Positions 1-9,422 of a stretch of DNA of 44,798 nt are shown here, one piece after another. The notes under the pieces were generated by a model. The model was given only the letters and a program-made list of their open reading frames with translations, made no database searches and had not been told where the DNA came from. The DNA is taken from contig SLSZ01000135.1 of assembly GCA_007130125.1 (NCBI GenBank), positions 1 to 44,798 of the forward strand, in the 5' to 3' direction. Position 1 is the first letter of the stretch, and each line of letters starts with the position of its first letter. Position numbers and translations under genes: made by a program. The DNA is from Bacteroidales bacterium. Its GTDB lineage: Bacteria > Bacteroidota > Bacteroidia > Bacteroidales > UBA7960.

Positions 1-432
1 AATGATTTCAAATGGCAATGTAAAGGTATTTACGGGCAGAATCTTACAGAGCATCTTTTACTTGGAGGTTATGCAGTAAGAACAAAAGATCCGGAAAATG
101 GCATAGAAACATACACGCCAACAAACCATGCTTTTTTTTGGGGAAATGTAGTTTATGGCAAGAATATCAGGTTCGGTTTCTTTGGAGGTTATGCAAAAAA
201 TTTAGGAACTTCTCATAATAATACAGGAGTATACTTTTCAAGGGGTGAAAACATTGATTACCTCTACCGTATTGCTCCCTCTGTTTCTTTTGTTTCAAAT
301 ACAGTAAAAATTTCAACAGAACTTGAATATACTGTTGCTGCATATGGGGAGCCGGATATTAGTGGCAAAATAAAAAACAGTGAGGAAGTAATTAACATTA
401 GGGGGCTTTTAACAATATTTTACTTTTTTTAA
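1..432 (+). CDS. C-terminal part of a probable outer-membrane/beta-barrel protein (5' truncated by window edge)
   Basis: Frame +1 is open from base 1 (NDFKWQCKGIYGQNLTEHLLLGGYAVRTKDPENG...INIRGLLTIFYFF*) to TAA at 430-432; alternating hydrophobic/aromatic strands and terminal Phe. No start codon in window, so absent from the ORF track. Confidence 0.65.
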   Translation, partial: NDFKWQCKGIYGQNLTEHLLLGGYAVRTKDPENGIETYTPTNHAFFWGNVVYGKNIRFGFFGGYAKNLGTSHNNTGVYFSRGENIDYLYRIAPSVSFVSNTVKISTELEYTVAAYGEPDISGKIKNSEEVINIRGLLTIFYFF

Positions 433-539
433 GAGTTTTATTTCTGATTCTTGACTAAAACAATCAGTTGAAGTTTTTTTGCTAAAAAGAAGCAGATATT
501 ATTTTCAGGTTTGCCCAACTGGTATAAAACACTTGAAGT

Positions 540-577
540 GTGTTCATATTCGAACACTGCTGTTCAGATGTGAACAG
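540..577. promoter_or_regulatory. Two tandem palindromes, GTGTTC-N6-GAACAC and CTGTTC-N6-GAACAG, phased 20 bp apart (putative double operator)
   Basis: 540-557 GTGTTCATATTCGAACAC and 560-577 CTGTTCAGATGTGAACAG; same core TGTTC-N6-GAACA with start-to-start distance 20 bp. Confidence 0.5.
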
Positions 578-1006
578 AAAAAATCTATTTTTGATTACCA
601 AACATTAACACATAAATCTAGTCAACATGTTTAGTTTTCTGACATTTAGGTTTCTGTGGTTTATGGTATATAAATTGTCGAATTATTTGCTAATTTATGC
701 ATTTTCTAATAAGTTTTGTTCTTAAAATAGTTTTTTTGTTGATTTAAGTATAATTGATTCCGAAATTTGTAAAAGTTATTAAAAATTTCTGATATTTGCG
801 AAGTTTTAATTCACCAAAAGATTATAATATAACAAGCAAGCGATTAAGTAAAGTTTTTAAATATTTCATCAACATAATATAAGAGATATTGAAAATAGTT
901 TAATAATAGTAAATATTGCCAGGATTTTTGACCATCATGGAAATATAATCTGGCATAAAATTAATATTACAGACAAATTGTATTGTCTCAGAACCATATT
1001 TTTAAT

Positions 1007-3709
1007 ATGAAAAGAGTTTTTGTTTTATTCGCAGGATTTTTCTTATCTTCTTTTTTTCCTTTTCAGCAGGCCTATTCGACCCAGGCAGGTCAGGTTATTG
1101 ATGATAAACTTACAATTGATCAAGTTGTAAAAATAATTGATGAAGAACATTCTTATAATGTTTTTTATCAGCCACAATGGTTTGATGATATTGAGTTTAG
1201 TACCACAATAACTGAATATTCTCTTCCTAATCTCCTTGAATCAATTGCCGTTGAGGCCGGATTAGATTTTGTTATTATTGATGAGGCTGTAATTTTTATT
1301 CCCACAGAGCAACAAATTGATGAAAGGCTCGCATATGATGAGGATATTTTTGTTATAGGTGATCCAAATCAATACGGCAGATTTTCAAGGGCTACTATTT
1401 CAGGCACGGTTATGGATGCTTCAACTGGCGAAACTTTGATCGGTGCTGTTATACTTGAGCCGGAAAGTAATACCGGTGTAACAACCGATGTAGATGGTGA
1501 GTTTGAGTTAGAGTTGCCTGTTGGACAGCACCGGTTAAATATATCTTATACCGGATATGAAGATAGAACTCAGGATGTAAGGCTTATAAGCGACGGAAAT
1601 GTTGACTTTGAGTTGTTTAGTGAAATTACTGTGTTAGATGAAGTTACTATTGTTGCACGGCGGGCAGAGGATAATGTATTGAGAACACAAATGAGTTTTG
1701 TGTCAATGGATTCAAAAACATTGCGTGAATTACCTTCTAGTTTTGGAGAACAAGACATTGTGAGAAGTATGACATTGTTACCGGGAATACAATCGGTCGG
1801 TGAATTTGGTACCGGGTTTAATGTCAGGGGAGGCAGTGCAGACCAAAACCTCATATTAGTGGAAAATGTACCGTTGTTTAACTCTTCGCATTTGTTTGGA
1901 TTGATATCACTTATTAATCCTGACATGGTTTCCAATGTCACTTTAATGAAAGCAGGTATCCCTGCTAAATATGGAGAAAGGGCTTCGTCTGTTATGGATA
2001 TTCGTCTTAATAGTGAATTAGATAGAGAAGAACCATCTGTCAGTGGTGGCTTGGGCCTTATTAATAGCCGCTTATTGTTTGAAACTCCAATTGTGAAAGA
2101 TAAAGCAACTTTTGCTTTTGGTGCAAGATCATCATATTCCGATTGGTTATTGCAACAAATACCGAATGAAGATCTTATGAACAGCTCGGCACGGTTTCAC
2201 GACTTTACCGCTCTTACTAATATTGCAATAGACCTTGATAATTATCTTACTGTTTTTGGATACTATAGTTATGATAAGTTTGGCTTCCTTGGAGAAAATA
2301 ATTTTGAATACAGCAATGCGTTAGCATCTCTTAGATGGAATCGTATTATCGGACGAACCCTATCAAGCACAATGACTTTAGGATGGAGTAATTACAATTA
2401 CCAGGTTAAGGAAGAGCCTGTTTTAAATCAATATGTGCATTCAAAAATGAAATCGGATATTGATTATAAAACCTTAAAGTATGTGTTTTCTTATCATCCA
2501 CACCACAACCATTCGGTAGAATTTGGTATTAATGCTATCAGGTATGGTATATCGCCGGGAGATCTTTACCCTGTGGGAGATATTTCGACCATTGAAAGAA
2601 AAACACTTGATAGTGAACAAGCTCTTGAGCTTTCAGCTTTTGTTAGTGATGATATCCTGATAGGTGCCAAAATGAGCCTCGAAGTTGGACTGAGATTTAC
2701 ACAGTACCTTCAACTTGGACCCGCATCAGTAGATATATATGAAGAGGATAAGCCAATGCATGAAGACAATGTTGCAGAAACAACTTCTTATGGTAGCAAT
2801 GAAATAGTATCTAGTTATAATGGACTGGAACCAAGGTTAGGTTTTAGGTATAAAACCGGTGAATCCAGCTCTGTGAAATTGAGCTATAACAGAATTAATC
2901 AATATATAAACCTTATTTCGAATACTTCGGTTATGTCCCCTACCGACCTGTGGAAGCTTAGTGATAAACATATAAAACCTTTAACCAGTGATCAGTATGC
3001 TTTGGGATATTTTAATAATTTCAGCAATAATACTATTGAAACTTCTGTTGAGGTTTATTACAGGGATTTTAAAAACTCCATTGAATATAAAAGCGGAGCT
3101 GAAATAGTAATGAATGATCGCCTTGAAACCGATGTTATTAATGCTAAAGGTTATGGATATGGACTAGAGCTGTTTATAAGAAAAAATGCGGGACGCTTAA
3201 CAGGATGGACAAGCTATACATACTCAAGATCAATGAGAAGATCACAGGAAGAATTTTTGGAAAATCAGATAAACCAAAACAATTTTTTCCCTTCAAATTA
3301 TGACAGACCTCACAACATGGTTGTGAATATGAATTACGATATTTCAAGAAGGTGGCGTTTTGGAGCCGTCTTTACATATAGTACAGGAAGGCCTGTGACA
3401 TTACCAGAACATATCTACCCATACGGTAATGATTATCTGGTTTATTATTCTGACAGGAACAAATACCGTTTGCCTGACTATCACAGATTAGACCTGTCGC
3501 TCACTTTAGGCGAAAATCTTAGAACGGACAGGCGAGGTAAAGGAACATGGACAATTTCTGTAATGAATGTTTATGGACGAAAAAATCCATACTCGGTCTT
3601 TTATAAGCGAGAAGCCAGTAGCGTGGATGAACCAAGGTCGTTTAATCTTTATCAGCTATATATAATCGGTAGACCTTTGCCTACTATTACTTATAATTAT
3701 AGGTTTTAG
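1007..3709 (+). CDS. TonB-dependent receptor with STN domain, carboxypeptidase-regulatory-like domain, plug and barrel
   Basis: ORF 983..3709; ATG at 1007 (MKRVFVLFAGFF signal peptide) preferred over TTG 983. STN-like segment (LTIDQVVKIIDEEHSYNVFYQ), ISGTVMDASTGETLIGAVI, plug GGSADQNLILVENVPLFNSSHLFG, C-terminal barrel ending aromatic (ITYNYRF). Confidence 0.9.
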   Translation: MKRVFVLFAGFFLSSFFPFQQAYSTQAGQVIDDKLTIDQVVKIIDEEHSYNVFYQPQWFDDIEFSTTITEYSLPNLLESIAVEAGLDFVIIDEAVIFIPTEQQIDERLAYDEDIFVIGDPNQYGRFSRATISGTVMDASTGETLIGAVILEPESNTGVTTDVDGEFELELPVGQHRLNISYTGYEDRTQDVRLISDGNVDFELFSEITVLDEVTIVARRAEDNVLRTQMSFVSMDSKTLRELPSSFGEQDIVRSMTLLPGIQSVGEFGTGFNVRGGSADQNLILVENVPLFNSSHLFGLISLINPDMVSNVTLMKAGIPAKYGERASSVMDIRLNSELDREEPSVSGGLGLINSRLLFETPIVKDKATFAFGARSSYSDWLLQQIPNEDLMNSSARFHDFTALTNIAIDLDNYLTVFGYYSYDKFGFLGENNFEYSNALASLRWNRIIGRTLSSTMTLGWSNYNYQVKEEPVLNQYVHSKMKSDIDYKTLKYVFSYHPHHNHSVEFGINAIRYGISPGDLYPVGDISTIERKTLDSEQALELSAFVSDDILIGAKMSLEVGLRFTQYLQLGPASVDIYEEDKPMHEDNVAETTSYGSNEIVSSYNGLEPRLGFRYKTGESSSVKLSYNRINQYINLISNTSVMSPTDLWKLSDKHIKPLTSDQYALGYFNNFSNNTIETSVEVYYRDFKNSIEYKSGAEIVMNDRLETDVINAKGYGYGLELFIRKNAGRLTGWTSYTYSRSMRRSQEEFLENQINQNNFFPSNYDRPHNMVVNMNYDISRRWRFGAVFTYSTGRPVTLPEHIYPYGNDYLVYYSDRNKYRLPDYHRLDLSLTLGENLRTDRRGKGTWTISVMNVYGRKNPYSVFYKREASSVDEPRSFNLYQLYIIGRPLPTITYNYRF

Positions 3710-3714
3710 ATAAT

Positions 3715-4839
3715 ATGGATAATTTTAAAATGAAAAAAAACCATAATATGAGATCAAGCATATTATTATTTATTGTTGCATCGGTTATTCTTTATGGGTG
3801 CATTGAAGTTTATGAGCCGGAAATTTCTGCTGATAATCAGCATTTTGTAGTAGAGGGGCTGCTTACAGATGAAGCAGGTCCGCATATTGTAAGACTATCA
3901 AGATCCAATACTTTCGGTGAAGAGATACGGCAAAATTATGTAGGACGTGCCAACGTACGTATAATTGACTCACAAAACAATGCCGTTGATCTGCGGGAAA
4001 TAAGATCCGGGTATTATGAAACACCCGAAGATTTTTCCGGAACAATCGGAGAAACTTATACTCTGCATATTGAAACAGTCGAAGGAGTTGTATATGAATC
4101 TGAGCCGCAGGAAATGGTTAAGCCCGTTAGCATTGATTCATTATATGGTGAATTTGGCCAGCAAACATTTTCTTTTGAATCGCCTGCTTCAGGCGATATA
4201 TACCAAAGAAGGGTGGAGGGAGTTAATATGTATTTTGACGTTTCTCGCGATGATGAGCAAATCCCAAAGTTTAGGTTTAATACGGTTTTAATGCTACAAT
4301 ACGAATGGGCGGTTGCCGTTGGGGGGGCTCCTATATATGATCTTTGCTGGGTAAAAAGAAGAATAGTAGATTTCTTGGAAGCTGATATTCCGCAAAATCT
4401 TAGCAAACCTGATATACGGCGCAACCGGATAGCATTTTTACCAATATCCGGAAGAAATATGAGATATATGGGCTTTCCCCAATATGGCAGGGACGACAGT
4501 ACAGCAATTTCCTATACACACCCCAGGATCGTTATCAAATCAATATATACCTTAAATGAAGAAGCTTATGAATTTCATTATGATAGAAATATGCAGCTAA
4601 GTGATGAGGGCAGCTTTTTTGATCCGATTTCACCACAGCTCTCTGGCAATATTTATAATGTGGATGATGAAAATGAAATAGTCTTTGGTTTCTTTGAAGT
4701 GTCGCCTGTGACAAAATCCACTATAAATGTGAGAATTGATGAAAATCAAAATATTATACAAATTGATACCCTCGATTGTTTGGAATACGTGCCAAATTCC
4801 GGATGTTTGACAGCCGAATTCCCGGAATGGTGGATTTAA
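3715..4839 (+). CDS. DUF4249-family lipoprotein
   Basis: Lipobox-like LYGCIEVYEPEI, 'VEGLLTDEAGPHIVRLSRSNTF' typical of DUF4249; directly downstream of the TonB receptor. Confidence 0.8.
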   Translation: MDNFKMKKNHNMRSSILLFIVASVILYGCIEVYEPEISADNQHFVVEGLLTDEAGPHIVRLSRSNTFGEEIRQNYVGRANVRIIDSQNNAVDLREIRSGYYETPEDFSGTIGETYTLHIETVEGVVYESEPQEMVKPVSIDSLYGEFGQQTFSFESPASGDIYQRRVEGVNMYFDVSRDDEQIPKFRFNTVLMLQYEWAVAVGGAPIYDLCWVKRRIVDFLEADIPQNLSKPDIRRNRIAFLPISGRNMRYMGFPQYGRDDSTAISYTHPRIVIKSIYTLNEEAYEFHYDRNMQLSDEGSFFDPISPQLSGNIYNVDDENEIVFGFFEVSPVTKSTINVRIDENQNIIQIDTLDCLEYVPNSGCLTAEFPEWWI

Positions 4840-4857
4840 CTATTAAATAATTGAATT

Positions 4858-7206
4858 ATGAGATTGCCTTTGAATGTTATTGTTATATCTGTTTTCCTTT
4901 TTATATGCGGAAACGAATGTTTATACGCAGAAGGAATGCATAAAGAGTTTTCTTTTACTGAAAATACATACATCCATACCGACCGTGATATCTATGTGGC
5001 CGGGGAAAACATGTATTATAAAGTATATCTTTTAAATAATAATAATAATAATGAGCCCGGCTTGAAAAGCGGGTTTATGTATATAGCATTAAGAAGTGAA
5101 AATGAGGTTGTCGAACGGGTAATTATGGAAATTGATCAAAAGTCCTATTCAGGTGGTTCAATCTACCTTGATGATACCTTGTCAACCGGCTATTATGAAC
5201 TTGTTGCGTATACGAACTGGATGAAAAATGCCGGGGAAGAGTATTATTTTAGAAAGCCTGTGCTTATAGTTAACCGGTTTGATCAACAACCGGAAAGCAT
5301 TCTTGCAGATATTAGCTTGCAGGAAGACCCGAAAGTAGAATTTATACCCGAAAGCAATAGTTTTGTTGAGGGACTGGATAATAAATTATTGATAAAAACA
5401 AAGGGAATTTTTGATTCTGACATGCGTGATGTTTTGATTTTAAATCAGGACAATGATACTATTACACAAACCACACTTAATGCTCATGGCTTTTCCACAT
5501 TTTCTTTAGTGCCTGATACAGCAACCAGCTATTTTGCTTCAATTGAAGGCATAGATGACTTGTTTCAGCTTCCAGAAGCACGAAGATTTGGTTCTGTTTT
5601 AAAAGTCGCTCAAAAGCAGAATGTTTTAAATATTGAAATTCTGGTAACTGAAGAGAGTCCTAAAATAGATTGGCTAAGAATAAATCACCAGGGTAATACT
5701 GTTTATGAAGAAAGAATTTATGAAAAACCCTTTGCTACCAGTATTAATACTGATCAAAAGAATATTCCTGAAGGACTTTTATCAATAGAAATTGGAGCAG
5801 GTGGATGGGGGAAAATAGCTGAAAGACTTTGGTTTAATACTCACTATGAAAAGGCAGGAGTGTCTGTAAAAACTGCCGCCGGGCAATATGGTAAAAGAGA
5901 AAGAATAGATCTAGATATAAACGGCTTTGACTTAGATGACGAATTTGCAACTCTCTCAGTTTCTGTGATAAAAAGGCATGCAAAAGAGAAACACAGTGTC
6001 GGGCTTGATGGATATCTGAGAGCATATGAACTAATGAAGCCGTTTGGATTAAACCTGCATGAAGCAACTGCTTTCTACGGTAAAATGAGCATTGAGAAGT
6101 TGAATGATTATCTAATAAAAAACCCTGAAACAGATAATAAAAACAATCCAGAAAGGCATAACTTCAATAGCATGTACTACATGGAAACAGACGAGCTGAT
6201 ATTGTCCGGAAGGGTTGTGGATAATACCACAAAAACCCCGGTTGAAGGTGCCAGGGTAATTCTTAACACTCCTGATTCGGTTATAAATCTATTGTATTCA
6301 AACTCCAATGAAGAAGGGTTGTTTCATTTTGTTCTTACTGATTTTTACCATGATAAGGAACTTTACTTTTTTTTGGATCCTAAATCCATTGATGAGAATG
6401 CTCAAATAGAACTCATAGATAAATTTACATTCGAGTCAATTTATAAACCGGAGCATTTTGCATCAGTAAGGCACAAGATAGACTTTATTAAAACTAGCCA
6501 GGATATTGTCAGGGTTAATAAAGCTTATGGGATTAATCATCTGGAAGAGAAAAACGCTGAAAAAACACACAGAGCTCATCCGCCTGTATTATTTTCAAAG
6601 GCAAATAACACGATTTATACAGAAAATTATGCACCCCTCGACAGTTTGCTTGAGATTACCCGGGAGCTTATACATCCATGGAGAGTAAGATATCGTAACC
6701 AGCAATATGTTTCAAGTATAGTTTGTGCGTCTTCTGGGAATCGATTGCAAGAGGAGCCTATATATTTTCTCGACGGAATCATTTTGACCGATATTAGCAA
6801 ACTGACACATTTAAATTCACAAACAATTGAAAAAATTCAGGTGCACAACTTCCAATGGGTTCATGGCGAGATTCTTTTTCCTGGAATAATTGGTGTTTTT
6901 TCAAAAACTCACGAGTATCTTGAAGCATTTGCTGATCGCACCAGATCAACTATGTTTAAAGAAACCCTGCGTGATCCGGTTAAACATAATCCTCCTGAAT
7001 ATAATCAAAATACTCTAGAGAAGAAACATGAACCGGATTTACGACAATTGTTGTTTTGGGATGCTGAGGTTATTATAGAAAAGGGAGAAAAAGAAACAAT
7101 TAGCTTCTTTTCCGGCGACCTGGGCGGTGAGTTTATTATTTCTGTACAAGGAGTTACTTCAGAAGGGACTCCGGTTAACATTAGTAAACCTATTATAATT
7201 AATTAG
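4858..7206 (+). CDS. MG2-like protein with a plug-like C-terminal segment but no barrel
   Basis: Signal peptide; MG2-like 'TYIHTDRDIYVAGENMYYKVYLLN'; 'LSGRVVDNTTKTPVEGARVIL' CarboxypepD_reg-like; 'PIYFLDGIILTDISKLTHLNSQTIEKIQVHN' plug-like. Confidence 0.65.
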   Translation: MRLPLNVIVISVFLFICGNECLYAEGMHKEFSFTENTYIHTDRDIYVAGENMYYKVYLLNNNNNNEPGLKSGFMYIALRSENEVVERVIMEIDQKSYSGGSIYLDDTLSTGYYELVAYTNWMKNAGEEYYFRKPVLIVNRFDQQPESILADISLQEDPKVEFIPESNSFVEGLDNKLLIKTKGIFDSDMRDVLILNQDNDTITQTTLNAHGFSTFSLVPDTATSYFASIEGIDDLFQLPEARRFGSVLKVAQKQNVLNIEILVTEESPKIDWLRINHQGNTVYEERIYEKPFATSINTDQKNIPEGLLSIEIGAGGWGKIAERLWFNTHYEKAGVSVKTAAGQYGKRERIDLDINGFDLDDEFATLSVSVIKRHAKEKHSVGLDGYLRAYELMKPFGLNLHEATAFYGKMSIEKLNDYLIKNPETDNKNNPERHNFNSMYYMETDELILSGRVVDNTTKTPVEGARVILNTPDSVINLLYSNSNEEGLFHFVLTDFYHDKELYFFLDPKSIDENAQIELIDKFTFESIYKPEHFASVRHKIDFIKTSQDIVRVNKAYGINHLEEKNAEKTHRAHPPVLFSKANNTIYTENYAPLDSLLEITRELIHPWRVRYRNQQYVSSIVCASSGNRLQEEPIYFLDGIILTDISKLTHLNSQTIEKIQVHNFQWVHGEILFPGIIGVFSKTHEYLEAFADRTRSTMFKETLRDPVKHNPPEYNQNTLEKKHEPDLRQLLFWDAEVIIEKGEKETISFFSGDLGGEFIISVQGVTSEGTPVNISKPIIIN

Positions 7207-7213
7207 TTTTATC

Positions 7214-7945
7214 ATGAAAAAACGTTTTGATATATTTTTGCTAAGTCTGTCATTTATATTAGTTGTTTGTCCTGCAGAGCTATCGGCACAGTTTGATAAA
7301 GATGATATTACATTGAAACGAGAACCAAAATTGTCCGGTGAAGTGTACTCTTTTACTATGCAGGCAGAGGGTAGCTATTATTTGAATAGGAATTGGAGTG
7401 ATGGCGATGTTTTGTTGGCAACAGGTGAAAAAGTTAAAAATGAACTTTTTAAATATAATGGTTTCCTGGATGAATTAGTTTGGTTGAACGCCAAAACTTA
7501 TCAACCTGTAAAAGTAGATAAAGAGATGGTTGAAGAATTTACTCTATATCTTCCCGGCGAAAGAAGGCCTTTTGTTTTTCAAAACATTACTATTGACATC
7601 GCTTTAAGCGCTGAAACTAAAAATATTTTTGCACACAGTTTATATGAAGGGGAAATTTCCCTTGTAGCACATCGTCGTATTATAAGAACCGGACAATCTT
7701 TAAGAAGTGGAGAAGGTACGTTGTATGCTGTAGCCAGGCTTAAACCCGAACCGGTTTTTTATATTGTAATGCCTGATAACAAAGCTTTTGAAGTTAGAAG
7801 GTTCAGTAGAAGGTCTTTATATCGAATATTTCCCGATCACCGGAGAGAATTAAGATCTGCTTTTCGTGATAGAGGATTAAGAATTCGTTCTGAAAATGAC
7901 CTGATACAAGCCGTTGATGTGGTTGATCAAGTTCTGTTTCAATAA
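7214..7945 (+). CDS. Secreted/exported hypothetical protein, fourth gene of the receptor operon
   Basis: N-terminal signal peptide (FDIFLLSLSFILVVCPAELSAQ), 7-bp gap from the previous gene; no family recognised. Confidence 0.65.
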   Translation: MKKRFDIFLLSLSFILVVCPAELSAQFDKDDITLKREPKLSGEVYSFTMQAEGSYYLNRNWSDGDVLLATGEKVKNELFKYNGFLDELVWLNAKTYQPVKVDKEMVEEFTLYLPGERRPFVFQNITIDIALSAETKNIFAHSLYEGEISLVAHRRIIRTGQSLRSGEGTLYAVARLKPEPVFYIVMPDNKAFEVRRFSRRSLYRIFPDHRRELRSAFRDRGLRIRSENDLIQAVDVVDQVLFQ

Positions 7946-8187
7946 TAGAAAGCCAAAACGGTTTGCTTACTATTATCCTTATTTAATCCATTTTATTATT
8001 ATTATGTATTTTTGTGTATAGAGCTGTTCATTGTTTATGATATTTCGGCTTTTGCTATACAATAGCTCTTCTTAATTACAAATGCCTGCGGTAAATGTAT
8101 TAGTTACTTCAAGATATTTTTACCTGCGGTTGATTTTTTAATCTCAAAAAAAACTATAACCAAATATTTAATCAAACCACGATAAAC

Positions 8188-9333
8188 ATGAAAAGGATTG
8201 CTATTTCTTCAATTTTACTACTAGCTTTAATTAATATCATTGGGCAAAACGCTGCTGAAAAATTGCGCTTGAGGGATTATGGAATTAATATAGGGGTTTT
8301 GGAAACCGGCCATTATAATTCAATTACCGATGTAAAAGGTGTAAAAGCAGGTCATGTAACCTTATATGAGGGCGACAGTGTTCGCACCGGCGTTACTGCT
8401 GTTTTGCCTCATGCTGAAAATCTTTTTCAATACAAAGTCCCTGCCGCTATTTATCTTGCCAACGGTTTTGGAAAGCTTACCGGGTACAGCCAGGTGGAAG
8501 AACTTGGGAATATTGAAACACCAATAATTTTGACAAATACATTGAGTGTTCCGGTAGCGGCAGATGCTTTAATCAGCCATGCTTTATCTTTACCGGGCAA
8601 CGAAGATGTGAGGAGCGTTAATCCTGTTGTTGGTGAGACCAACGATGGGTGGCTGAATGATATTCGCGGAAGACATGTTGAGGAGCATCATGTGCTTGGT
8701 GCAATAAAAAATGCCGGAGGTGGCAAGGTTGCAGAAGGCAATGTGGGTGCCGGTACAGGAACTATCAGCTTTGGGTTTAAAGGCGGCATTGGCACATCTT
8801 CCCGGGTTACACCCGCGGCGCATGGCGGATATACTGTTGGAGTGCTTGTTCAGTCAAACTTTGGCGGTGTATTAGAGATAAATGGCGCTCCCGTGGGTCA
8901 GGAACTGGAAAAGTTTATCTTTAGCACGGATATTCTTGATAGTGCTGACGGTTCTTGCATGATTATTGTTGCTACAGACGCCCCACTATGCGCAAGGAAT
9001 CTTAAAAGACTAGCCAAAAGGGCAATGCTGGGACTGGGAAAAACCGGAGGGATTTCATCTAATGGAAGTGGAGATTATGTTATTGCATTTTCTGTTGCAG
9101 AAGATAATCTTATCGAATATCAGCACGAGTCAAAATATTATGATGCAAAAGTCTTAAGAAATGAAAATACCTCCGCACTGTTTTTGGCAGTAAATGAAGC
9201 CACCGAAGAAGCTATAATTAATTCTCTTTTTGCTGCGGAAACTATGACAGGCAGAAACAATCATAAAATTGAAGCATTACCCGTTAAAAAGGTATTGGAG
9301 ATACTTGAAAAGTATAATAAAATAAAAAATTGA
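8188..9333 (+). CDS. P1 family peptidase (DmpA/BapA-type aminopeptidase)
   Basis: Signal peptide; 'NSITDVKGVKAGHVTL', 'NPVVGETNDGWLNDIRG', 'GAGTGTISFGFKGGIGTSSR', 'SSNGSGDYVIAFS' P1/S58 family motifs. Confidence 0.9.
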   Translation: MKRIAISSILLLALINIIGQNAAEKLRLRDYGINIGVLETGHYNSITDVKGVKAGHVTLYEGDSVRTGVTAVLPHAENLFQYKVPAAIYLANGFGKLTGYSQVEELGNIETPIILTNTLSVPVAADALISHALSLPGNEDVRSVNPVVGETNDGWLNDIRGRHVEEHHVLGAIKNAGGGKVAEGNVGAGTGTISFGFKGGIGTSSRVTPAAHGGYTVGVLVQSNFGGVLEINGAPVGQELEKFIFSTDILDSADGSCMIIVATDAPLCARNLKRLAKRAMLGLGKTGGISSNGSGDYVIAFSVAEDNLIEYQHESKYYDAKVLRNENTSALFLAVNEATEEAIINSLFAAETMTGRNNHKIEALPVKKVLEILEKYNKIKN

Positions 9334-9384
9334 AAATATTAATACCTTATTAACTTATTAGTCTGTTTATAAAATAATTCAGCT

Positions 9385-9392
9385 TATTTTTG
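9385..9392 (+). promoter_or_regulatory. Bacteroidetes -7-like element TATTTTTG
   Basis: Matches TAnnTTTG; it overlaps the alternative ORF start (9390), supporting ATG at 9423 as the real start. No clear -33 TTTG. Confidence 0.35.
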
Positions 9393-9422
9393 CAAAATAA
9401 TAAAACAAAAATCTCCCACCTA

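Noticed and set aside
520-536. Possible sigma-54 promoter (TGG...TTG) next to the double palindrome
   Set aside because: GG-to-TTG spacing is off by two bases and the GC of the -12 element is missing.
1570-1941. Antisense ORF 1570..1941 (-)
   Set aside because: Antisense to the TonB receptor plug region; low-complexity Ser/Asn/Thr composition typical of shadow ORFs.
4016-4424. Overlapping ORFs 4016..4291 (+) and 4056..4424 (-)
   Set aside because: Lie inside the DUF4249 gene in other frames; no recognisable domain or upstream signals.
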